The notes under the pieces: generated by a model
The model's input: only the letters and a program-made list of their open reading frames with translations
What the model was told of the DNA's origin: nothing
The model's database searches: none
From: Actinacidiphila sp. DG2A-62
GTDB taxonomy: Bacteria > Actinomycetota > Actinomycetes > Streptomycetales > Streptomycetaceae
DNA length: 64,000 nt
Direction of reading: 5' to 3'
Assembly (NCBI RefSeq): GCF_035825295.1
Contig: NZ_JAYMGI010000002.1
Location: 2,396,001 to 2,460,000 of the forward strand
Part shown: positions 24,867 through 31,911 of the stretch, one piece after another
Numbering within the stretch: the first letter of the stretch is position 1
Layout of the letters: each line of letters begins with the position of its first letter
Made by a program: the position numbers and the translations under genes

Positions 24867-25679
24867 ATGGACACCCAGCCCGACCCGGTTCCGGACCCGG
24901 CCGCGCGCCTACAGGCCGCCGCAACCCACCTCCGCCACCTCCTCGCGGCCATCGCCACCATCGCCGACCGGCACCCCACCCTCATCATCGTCGACGGCGT
25001 CACCGAGGCGATGACCATGCTCGGAGGGGAACTCAAGGAGAACTCCGACATCGCCCGCTTCGGCCGCACCCTGCTGCGGCCCCTCGCCGACACCGGCGCC
25101 GCCGTCGTCCCCCTGGACCACGTCGTGAAGAACAGCGAGTCCCGCGGCCGCTACTCCCTCGGTGGCGTCCACAAGCTCAACGCTGTCGACGGCGTGCAGT
25201 ACATGCTCGAGGCGGTCCGTCCGTTCGGCATCAACACCGAGGGCCGCAGCCGGCTGCGCATCGCCAAGGACCGCCCGGCGCAGATCCGCCGCCACGCCCT
25301 GCCCGGCGGGCGCTCCAGCACGATGCACTGGTTCGCCGACCTCGTCATCCGCTCCGAGGGCGACACGTTCGCCGAGGCCCGTCTGTACCCGCCGATCGAG
25401 CGCACCGACAACCCCGAGCCCGCGGTGACGTCGGAAGAGAAGAAGGCGGAGCAGGAGGAGCAGGCGATCCGGGACCGGGAGGAAGCGGTCCTGAAGGTCC
25501 TGAAGTCCGCGCTGGAGCCGCTGACGACGAACAACCTCGCGGAGCTGATCCCGGGCCGCGCGAGCGTCACCCGCAGGGCCGTCACGCGCCTCGTGCACGC
25601 CGGGAAGGTCGTCGCGGAGAGGGGTGCCCGCGGGGCCGCGCTGCACCACCTCCCGGAGCCGAAGGAGGGCGAGAAGTGA
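24867..25679 (+). CDS. RepA/AAA_25-type helicase-like ATPase, N-terminally truncated chimera
   Basis: 270 residues. From about residue 36 it matches the second half of phage/plasmid primase-associated AAA ATPases: HPTLIIVDGVTEAMTML (Walker B), RPLADTGAAVVPLDHVVKN (sensor strand), RGRYSLGGVHKLNAVDGVQY, and a C-terminal wHTH-like domain (LTTNNLAELIPGRASVTRRA). No P-loop (Walker A) exists in the protein or within the 120 bp upstream. The first ~33 residues (PDPAARLQAAATHLRHLL) look like the start of a different small phage protein. A deletion that fused the two is the simplest reading. It ends at the first copy of the iteron array. Confidence 0.7.
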   Translation: MDTQPDPVPDPAARLQAAATHLRHLLAAIATIADRHPTLIIVDGVTEAMTMLGGELKENSDIARFGRTLLRPLADTGAAVVPLDHVVKNSESRGRYSLGGVHKLNAVDGVQYMLEAVRPFGINTEGRSRLRIAKDRPAQIRRHALPGGRSSTMHWFADLVIRSEGDTFAEARLYPPIERTDNPEPAVTSEEKKAEQEEQAIRDREEAVLKVLKSALEPLTTNNLAELIPGRASVTRRAVTRLVHAGKVVAERGARGAALHHLPEPKEGEK

Positions 25680-25943
25680 CCGCGTCCCGGACCGCGTCCC
25701 GCCGAGCGGCTGACCGCGTCCCGACTGCGTCCCGATCCTTCATGATCGCGGACGCGGTCACGGCATCCCCGCAGGTCAGCGCCCTGCCGACTGCGTCCCC
25801 GATCTTGAAACGACCGCGTCCCGACCTGACGACCCATCACGGGACGCAGTCACACCCCCTCCCACCTGCACAGATCCGAGAAGTTGACCGCGTCCCGACT
25901 GCGTCCCGGACGCGGTGGGACGCGGTCACGACGACTGCGTCCC
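25678..25943. repeat. Iteron array: 11 copies of GACYGCGTCCC
   Basis: Exact forward copies start at 25678, 25690, 25712, 25723, 25789, 25812, 25886, 25897 and 25933; reverse copies (GGGACGCRGTC) at 25841 and 25917. Several are paired with 11-12-bp spacing, and partial copies follow to about 25985. The array starts on the stop codon of the helicase-like gene. Clustered iterons beside replication genes suggest an origin or its control. An open frame through the array (MTASRTASRR...) mirrors the repeats and is not called as a gene. Confidence 0.75.
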
Positions 25944-26025
25944 GCGTCCCCCTCCCTATAGGGGACGCGGACGCTGTCGGACGCAGACCACCACCCATGC
26001 CCCACCACCTGAACGGAGACCGACC

Positions 26026-26163
26026 GTGACCGACCAGCCCACCACCCACCCCCAACCCCACCTCGACCACAACGGCCGCTGCATGTGCGACGACCCCTGC
26101 TGCCTCGACCCCCACACCGACGACTGCATCTGCCCCGACTGCACCTGCCCGCCCGGACCCTGA
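26026..26163 (+). CDS. 45-residue Cys/His-rich peptide
   Basis: GTG 26026. CMCDDPCCLDPHTDDCICPD then CTCPPGP: eight Cys among acidic residues, plus His. Likely binds zinc or is disulphide-rich. GGAGACCGACC upstream serves as ribosome site. Similar tiny Cys-rich peptides are frequent in actinophage early regions; function unknown. Confidence 0.6.
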   Translation: MTDQPTTHPQPHLDHNGRCMCDDPCCLDPHTDDCICPDCTCPPGP

Positions 26164-26231
26164 GCCCGGCTACGGGCCACCCGCCACCCCGCCCCGCCCG
26201 AACACCACCCCACCAGAACTGGAGAGCCGGC

Positions 26232-26897
26232 ATGTCCGACACAGCCATCCGCTACGGCTATACCCTCACCAGCCTCGACGGCCTCGCCCGCGCCGTCGTC
26301 TCCAACAACCGCGCCTGGTGGCCCGCGGGCGACCGTGACGACCTGTATGCCGCCGCCTGGCACGGCATCGTCGAACACCTCTACACCGCCGATACCGAAC
26401 CCCATCGGCACGACCTGATGGAAGCCGGCCGGCAGGCCCTGGCCCGCGACGTGAAGGACAACCTGCGCCACCACGGTGCACGCCGCGACGGCACCAACAA
26501 CGGCCTCAAATACGCCATGTACTGGCATTGGGCCGGCCGCGCCACCCCCAGCCCCGAGCCGGGCATCGTCGAACGCGTCGCCCTCGCACAGATCCTGCCC
26601 ACGCTCACCCCGGGCCAGCTCGCTGCGGTGCACGCCCTCGCCGCCACCGGCGACTACGCCGAGGCCGCCCGAATCACCGGTAGCCCGACCGGTCTGAAGT
26701 CGCAGCTCATGAAGGGGCGCCGCCGCTTCCGTGAGCTGTGGCACGAAGGTGAGACCCCGTCGAAGTCGTGGGGCGCTGATCGGCGCGCCGGCTCAACCGC
26801 CGCAGATCTGAGCAGCGGCGAATCCGCCCTCAACCGCATGCGACGCCGGCACCGCGCAGCCGACGCTGTCCCGGTCGAAGGGCAGGCCAGCCGATGA
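26232..26897 (+). CDS. Sigma-70 region-like phage regulator
   Basis: 221 residues. SLDGLARAVVSNNRAWWPAG, DRDDLYAAAWHGIVEHLYTA resembles sigma region 2 of small sigma-like proteins. LTPGQLAAVHALAATGDYAE AARITG then LKSQLMKGRRRFRELWHEGE resembles the region 4 HTH. The expected DNA-contact wing is short. It precedes the second recombinase and the late genes, so a role in switching to late transcription is plausible but unproven. ATG with GGAGAGCC upstream. Confidence 0.6.
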   Translation: MSDTAIRYGYTLTSLDGLARAVVSNNRAWWPAGDRDDLYAAAWHGIVEHLYTADTEPHRHDLMEAGRQALARDVKDNLRHHGARRDGTNNGLKYAMYWHWAGRATPSPEPGIVERVALAQILPTLTPGQLAAVHALAATGDYAEAARITGSPTGLKSQLMKGRRRFRELWHEGETPSKSWGADRRAGSTAADLSSGESALNRMRRRHRAADAVPVEGQASR

Positions 26898-27244
26898 CCG
26901 AGACGACCACCGAGATGACCGTCGAGGCGGTGTTGCCGCCGCTCCTCGCCGACATCCTGCACGGCCTCGTCCCCCTCCACCTCGCCCGCCTGACCACAGC
27001 CTCCGACCACGACCGGCACGTCCTGGCCGAACGCTACGCGGACGGTATCGCCGCGGGCGCCGACCGCCTCACCGCGCCCGGCAACTTCCAGGACCGTCAT
27101 GAGCGCAGCGAAGCCCTGACCGCGCTCGCCGGCGGCCTCGCACTCGGAGCCCTGACCCCCGGTGGCGTCACGTTCGCCGGACACCACTGGTGCACCGCCC
27201 CCCACCCCGACTGCCCGACCACCCGCACGAAGGAGACGCGCTGA
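26894..27244 (+). CDS. Phage protein, unknown
   Basis: 116 residues, mainly helical (VLPPLLADILHGLVPLHLAR), ending FAGHHWCTAPHPDC with His/Cys residues. Overlaps the sigma-like gene (4 nt) and the second recombinase (1 nt), so the three form one operon. Confidence 0.55.
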   Translation: MTETTTEMTVEAVLPPLLADILHGLVPLHLARLTTASDHDRHVLAERYADGIAAGADRLTAPGNFQDRHERSEALTALAGGLALGALTPGGVTFAGHHWCTAPHPDCPTTRTKETR

Positions 27245-28947
27245 TGGCTGCGCCCCGCGAACTCGACCTGACCGTCACCCTCGACGCCGCTTGGCAGGCA
27301 TGGGCCACGTACCTGTACGCGCGCGTGACGGCGGACGTGATGAGCCCCGGCACTGTCCGCGGCTACCTCTCCTACGCCCGCAAGGCCGTCGACCACCTCG
27401 GCCCGCAGCGGACCTGCGACAGCGTCGAAGCCGACGAGATCGACGCCTGGGTCGGCACCTACCGGGCCCGTGGCTGCGGCACGGCCACGCTGCGCTTCTG
27501 CCACAAGGGCATCGGCGGCCTCCTCGCCTACGCTGACACGCGCCGCTGGCTGCGCGAGAACCCGATGCGCGACGTTGCCCGCATCCCCCTCACCACCAAG
27601 GCCCCCGGCTCTGAGCGGGCCGCGCTGACCGGGCCCGAGCGAGACGCGATGATCGCCGCGGCCCGCGCCGGGCACGGCACGCCGGGCCGCGGGAGCGTCT
27701 CCGAATGGGCGCGCGACGAGGCCGTCGTCCGCCTCGCTGCGGAGTCGGGCCTGCGCAACGCCGACATCTGCAACCTCGACCTCGCCGACGTGGAACGGCT
27801 GCCCAGCGGGGACTGGGTGGTGCAGATCCGCCGCGGCAAGGGCCGCAAGGCGCGTACCACGCCGGTCACCGACGCCTGCGCGCGCCTCCTCCTCGCCTAC
27901 GTCGCCGATCACCGGCCCCCCTCCGCCGACACACCCGACCGTCGTGACAAGCACGGCGGCCTCCGCAAGGGTGACCGCGACGCGCTGCTGCTGACCGGCA
28001 GGGGGCACCGGCTGCAGGCGACGACTGTGTGCCGGATCGTTGACCGCCTCGCGCAGGCCGCGCTCGGGCGACACTACGTCCCGCACGGCCTGCGGCACAC
28101 CGCCGGCACCCTCCTGATGCGGGAAGCGAAAGCCGACGTGGCGACCGTCGCGCACGTGCTGGGCCACTCCGACATCTCGGTGACCTCCCGCTACCTCGAC
28201 ACCAGCGCCGACGAGGCCGCCGCCGCCATCAACCGCCGGCGCGCGGGCAGCCGGTCCCGCGGGCCGAAAGAGCTGCCGCCGGGGCCGGCGGAGGGGCGGT
28301 GGCCGGAGTGCGGCACCCGCGAGGGATGGAACCGGCACCGCAGGGAGAAGACACCCACGTGCGGGCCGTGCCGCATGTGGAACCGGCGCCAGAAGGAAGC
28401 GCGCGAGCAGCGCCTCGCCCTCATGCCAAAGCGGGCCCACGGCACCGTCGAGGGCTACCGGGACTGGCGCTGCCGGTGCGAGCAGTGCTGCCAGGCCGTC
28501 CGGCCGAAGGTCAGCCTGACCAAGCGGGAAGCGCCCGCCCAGGCGTCTCTCGGGGTGCTCGCCGCGCGGCGTCGTGATCAGCGGGCCGAGCAGGGCGTGC
28601 GGTCCCGGGGGATCTGTCCTGGATGCGGCGAGCGGCGCGCACTGGCCCTGGCCACGGGCACGATGCGGCGGCACGGCGAACACGTCCACGGACATGGCGG
28701 CGCCACCCGCATCGTCTGGGCCATCCCCGGCGAGCACGACCCCGACCTGCCCTGCATGCACTGCGTCGACGGCCACCCCGCCCCGACCAGCCGCCCGTGG
28801 GGCGTCCGCGTCAGCCCGCAGTACCGGCCCGACGGCAGGCCGGACCACCTGATCGTCCAGCCGTCGGGCGGCGGCCACGTGGCCAACGAGGACGCGACGT
28901 GGCTGTGGCAATTGATCCGGGCGGCGAGCGGCGCTCGGGATGAGTAG
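27244..28947 (+). CDS. Second tyrosine recombinase with Cys-rich C-terminal extension
   Basis: 567 residues. Residues ~10-100 are a SAM-like core-binding domain (TPGTVRGYLSYARKAV-type helices). The catalytic domain (~115-330) has the complete set: Arg in AAESGLRNADICNLDL, Lys in IRRGKGRKART, His-x-x-Arg in VPHGLRHTAGTLL, His in VLGHSDISVTSRYL with the Tyr nucleophile. After residue ~340, about 225 further residues carry CGPC, CRCEQCC, CPGC and CMHC clusters with nearby His (GEHVHGHG), predicted zinc-binding. XerC/D-type enzymes normally end soon after the Tyr. It lies in the middle of the phage between early and packaging genes, away from either att site. Roles could be genome dimer resolution, invertible switching or decayed alternative integration; none is proven. 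Confidence 0.88.
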   Translation: MAAPRELDLTVTLDAAWQAWATYLYARVTADVMSPGTVRGYLSYARKAVDHLGPQRTCDSVEADEIDAWVGTYRARGCGTATLRFCHKGIGGLLAYADTRRWLRENPMRDVARIPLTTKAPGSERAALTGPERDAMIAAARAGHGTPGRGSVSEWARDEAVVRLAAESGLRNADICNLDLADVERLPSGDWVVQIRRGKGRKARTTPVTDACARLLLAYVADHRPPSADTPDRRDKHGGLRKGDRDALLLTGRGHRLQATTVCRIVDRLAQAALGRHYVPHGLRHTAGTLLMREAKADVATVAHVLGHSDISVTSRYLDTSADEAAAAINRRRAGSRSRGPKELPPGPAEGRWPECGTREGWNRHRREKTPTCGPCRMWNRRQKEAREQRLALMPKRAHGTVEGYRDWRCRCEQCCQAVRPKVSLTKREAPAQASLGVLAARRRDQRAEQGVRSRGICPGCGERRALALATGTMRRHGEHVHGHGGATRIVWAIPGEHDPDLPCMHCVDGHPAPTSRPWGVRVSPQYRPDGRPDHLIVQPSGGGHVANEDATWLWQLIRAASGARDE

Positions 28948-29134
28948 CCCGTCCAGCGCACCCCGCGGCGAGCACCCCGGCCGCCCCGGCGCCAACTGGG
29001 AGACGCAGCTGCACCGGTACGAGGTCATCGTTCCGGAGGACGGCGACGAGAGCCCCTTCGGCTGGACCCAGCCACCACGCCCCAACCGCGCCACCCGACG
29101 CTCAGCAGCACGAGCAGCACGGAGAAACCGATGA
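28940..29134 (+). CDS. Small basic phage protein
   Basis: 64 residues: NWETQLHRYEVIVPEDGDES then a very basic end (NRATRRSAARAARRNR). Starts inside the recombinase end (8-nt overlap). Unknown. Confidence 0.5.
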   Translation: MSSPSSAPRGEHPGRPGANWETQLHRYEVIVPEDGDESPFGWTQPPRPNRATRRSAARAARRNR

Positions 29135-29382
29135 CCAACCCCGCCGACCGGCACCGCGTGCTCCGCACCGCCCTCACCGCCGCGATCCGCCTCACCGGCA
29201 TCGTCAGCCGCGGCCACACCGCACTCCGCGCCCGCCCCGGCAACCCCGCGAGCCGGCCGCTGATCACGTGGTGCGGCGCATCCATGCCCGACGCGGGCGG
29301 CGAGCCGATCGGGCCATGCATACTGCGCGCCGACCATGACGGGCCAGTGCACCAAGCCGCCATGCCGGTCAAGGAGGGCTGA
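29131..29382 (+). CDS. Small phage protein with Cys/His residues
   Basis: 83 residues. PLITWCGASMPDAGGEPIGP then CILRADHDGPVHQAAMP: a CxHDGPVH-like pattern common in small actinophage proteins, possibly metal binding. ATG overlaps the preceding stop. Confidence 0.55.
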   Translation: MTNPADRHRVLRTALTAAIRLTGIVSRGHTALRARPGNPASRPLITWCGASMPDAGGEPIGPCILRADHDGPVHQAAMPVKEG

Positions 29383-29385
29383 CCG

Positions 29386-29718
29386 GTGGCCTTCCCCCAG
29401 CTCCACCCCGTCGAGCGGCGCGGCGAACTCCGCTGCGGCTCCGTACCCGCTGCCGGCGCACAGGGATGCACCGCACCAGCCACCTGGCACGTCGCCTGGC
29501 GACTGGAGCCAAAGGCGGACTTCTCCCTGTTCTGCGACCGACACATGACCCAAGCGCGGCAGGAACTCGTGTACGCCGACCGGCACGCGGCTGAGATCAA
29601 CTGCGACATGCCCGGCACCGGCTGGCTGCTGACGGACCCGTCCCGGTGCGTGCCAGTCGATACGGACGAGACCGCGACGGGCTACACCCGCGTCGACGAA
29701 CACCCCGACCCAGACTGA
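29386..29718 (+). CDS. Phage protein, possible zinc-binding
   Basis: 110 residues from GTG 29386. LRCGSVPAAGAQGCTAPATW and FSLFCDRHMTQARQEL give two Cys before and one Cys/His after a Trp-rich strand region, a plausible zinc site. The stop codon lies inside the inverted repeat at 29715. Confidence 0.55.
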   Translation: MAFPQLHPVERRGELRCGSVPAAGAQGCTAPATWHVAWRLEPKADFSLFCDRHMTQARQELVYADRHAAEINCDMPGTGWLLTDPSRCVPVDTDETATGYTRVDEHPDPD

Positions 29719-29735
29719 TACCCGTCGGGTATCAG
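29715..29735. promoter_or_regulatory. Perfect inverted repeat before the terminase operon
   Basis: CTGATACCC-GTC-GGGTATCAG: 9-bp perfect arms, 3-nt loop, 37 bp before the terminase small subunit gene. No T tract follows, so an operator at the late promoter fits better than a terminator. Confidence 0.5.
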
Positions 29736-29771
29736 ACCGTGCGACGATCAACCAGCAGGAAGGAGGCCACC

Positions 29772-30290
29772 ATGACGGACGACCAGCCCAGCGACGGGCC
29801 CCCGCCGCCCGCACCCGAAGTCCGCGACGGCAACGGACGACCCATCCGAACCCCCGAGCAAGTCGAACGCGACGCCTGGTCCGCCGCACAACGCGCCCTC
29901 GGCAGAACCTACCGAGACATCGCCGCCGACCTCGGCGTCAGCGTCAGCAGCGCCCACGAGGCAGTCCGCCGCGCCTACCGCGACATCGCCGAACCCCTCG
30001 CCGGACCCGCCCGCACTGCCGAGCTTGCGCTGCTCGAAGCCACCCGCGACGCCGCGCTCGGCGTCATGGCGCGCCGGCACGTCACCGTGTCCAACGGCAA
30101 GGTCATCTACCTCGAAGGGGCCAGCGAGCCCCTGGAGGACGACGGGCCGATCCTCCAGGCCGCGCAGACCGTCGCCCGCATCTCCGCGACGATCCACGAC
30201 CTCATGGGCTGGAAGGCACCCGCAAAGGTCCAGCTGTCCGGAGACGTGCGGTACGAGATCGTCGGCGTGAACACGGACGCCCTGTCGTGA
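29772..30290 (+). CDS. Terminase small subunit-like HTH protein
   Basis: 172 residues. RTPEQVERDAWSAAQRALGR then TYRDIAADLGVSVSSAHEAV RRAYRD forms a HTH used for DNA recognition. ATRDAALGVMARRHVTVSNG and LQAAQTVARISATIHDLMGW are helical assembly segments. Position immediately before the large terminase and the fold support a packaging-recognition role. AGGAAGGAGG ribosome site. Confidence 0.75.
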   Translation: MTDDQPSDGPPPPAPEVRDGNGRPIRTPEQVERDAWSAAQRALGRTYRDIAADLGVSVSSAHEAVRRAYRDIAEPLAGPARTAELALLEATRDAALGVMARRHVTVSNGKVIYLEGASEPLEDDGPILQAAQTVARISATIHDLMGWKAPAKVQLSGDVRYEIVGVNTDALS

Positions 30291-31689
30291 CCACGCCCAC
30301 GCTGGTGCGCCGCTACCAGCCCCGCGGGTCCGCGCTGGAGGTGTTCCACCGGCGCGAGCCCGAGGTGCTCATGTCCGGCCCGGCAGGCACCGGCAAGTCC
30401 CGTGCCTGTCTGGAGAAGATCCACGCGATGTGCCTGAAGAACCCCGGCCTCAAGGCGCTCGCAGTACGCAAGACCGGCCGCAGCCTCGCCAGCACGGGCC
30501 TGGTGACGTACCGGGAGCACGTCGCGAAGGAGAGCCTGGCGGCCGGTCACGTGCGCTGGTTCGGCGGCAGCCAACAGGAGCCGCCCGGCTACCGCTACAC
30601 CAATGGAAGCTTTCTGGCGGTGGGCGGCATGGACGACCCCACCAAGATCATGTCGTCCGAGTACGACATCGTCTTCGCCCAGGAGGCCACCGAGCTGACC
30701 ACCACCGACTGGGAGTCCATCACCACCCGGCTCCGAAACGGCCGCGTCTCTTTCCAGCAGCTCATCGCCGACTGCAACCCCAACGTTCCCACACACTGGC
30801 TCAAGGCCAGGTGCGACCGCGGGCAGACCGTGATGCTGCACTGCTCCCACAAGGACAACCCGCGCCTGTGGAACGGCGAGGCGTGGACGGAGGAGGGCGA
30901 GGCGTACATCGCCAAGCTGAAGGCGCTGACGGGGGTGCGCTACCAGCGGCTGTACCGGGGGAAGTGGGTGGCCGCCGAGGGGATCATCTACGAGCGGTGG
31001 GACCCCGCGGTGCACGTGATCCCCAGATTCGAGATCCCGGCCGACTGGACCAGGTGGTGGTCGGTGGACTTCGGGTACACCAACCCGTTCGTCCTCCAGT
31101 GCTGGGCGGAGGACCCTGACGGGCGGCTCTACCTCTACCGGGAGATCTACAAGACCCGCACCCTCGTCGAGGACCACGCGAAGCGCATCCTGCGCGAAGT
31201 CACGAAGTGCGTGACCTGCTGCAAGACGCGCTCCCGCGGCAGCCACGACTGCTGGTCCTGCGAGAAGTGCGAGCGTGAGTGGACCGAGCCGAGGCCGAGG
31301 GCCGTCGTGTGCGATCACGACGCCGAGGACCGCGCCACCCTGGAGAAGCACCTCGGCTTGTCGACGGTGCCGGCGGACAAGCGGGTGAAGGTGGGCATCG
31401 AGGCTGTGCAGACCCGCACGAAGACCGCGGGCGACGGCCGGCCGCGCGTCTTCATCCTGGCCGACAGCGTGCTGGAGCGGGACAACTTGCTCGACGAGGC
31501 GAAGAAGCCGTGCTCCACCGAGGAGGAGGTCCCCGGGTACGTGTGGGACCCGGGCCGGCGGCCGCCCGCGCGAGGGAGGCGCCGCCGAAGGAGCAGCCGC
31601 TGAAGGAGAACGACCACGGGTGCGACGGCATGAGGTACATCGTGGCTGAGCGGGATCTCGGCGGCCGCCCGCGTATCCGGACCCTGTGA
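30287..31689 (+). pseudogene. Terminase large subunit with apparent frame break near the C-terminus
   Basis: From GTG 30287: ATPase domain with Walker A VLMSGPAGTGKSRACLEKIH and Walker B region YDIVFAQEATEL, then the nuclease domain beginning WWSVDFGYTNPFVLQCWAED (first catalytic Asp) and AVVCDHDAEDRATLEK (second). The frame then turns Arg-rich and stops at 31603. One base back, the expected end (PPKEQPLKENDHGCDGMRYI) continues to 31689 and contains the HGxDxxRY motif with the third metal-binding Asp. A missing base in the GGGACCCGGGCC stretch (about 31548-31560) would give a normal ~467-residue protein. As read, the nuclease would lack a catalytic residue and DNA packaging should fail. Confidence 0.85.
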
Positions 31690-31730
31690 CCTGACCGGTT
31701 CACGCCGCCATCAGCTGACGAGGAGTCATC

Positions 31731-31898
31731 GTGAAGATCCGCACACCCCGCCTGCCGAAGAATTTTCTGTCATGGACCATCTTGACAGGAGGATTTACAC
31801 TTATCGCAGCAGGGTTCGGGATTATCTTCGGCATGGGCGTCGGGCTCATCGTCGCAGGGACCTCCGTCCTGGTGATGCACACGGTGGCGCGCAGCTAG
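31731..31898 (+). CDS. 55-residue membrane protein between terminase and portal
   Basis: GTG 31731 with GAGGAGTC upstream. VKIRTPRLPKNFLSWTILTG then FTLIAAGFGIIFGMGVGLIV AGTSVLVM: two short hydrophobic helices. Codon use is noticeably AT-richer (AAGAATTTTCTGTCA, GGATTTACACTTATC) than the neighbours, a sign of separate origin (moron-like insertion). Function unknown. Confidence 0.6.
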   Translation: MKIRTPRLPKNFLSWTILTGGFTLIAAGFGIIFGMGVGLIVAGTSVLVMHTVARS

Positions 31899-31911
31899 GA
31901 GGAGGGGGCCC

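Noticed and set aside
25678..25985. CRISPR array
   Set aside because: The repeats are 11 bp, irregularly spaced and in both orientations, with no uniform spacers and no cas genes.
25676..26029. Protein-coding gene across the GACYGCGTCCC array
   Set aside because: The peptide merely reflects the DNA repeats, its composition is atypical, and copies occur in both orientations, which fits binding sites better than coding.
27097..29889. Very long minus-strand frame opposite the second recombinase and packaging genes
   Set aside because: No ribosome site or recognisable domain; the plus strand carries overlapping genes with known motifs throughout.
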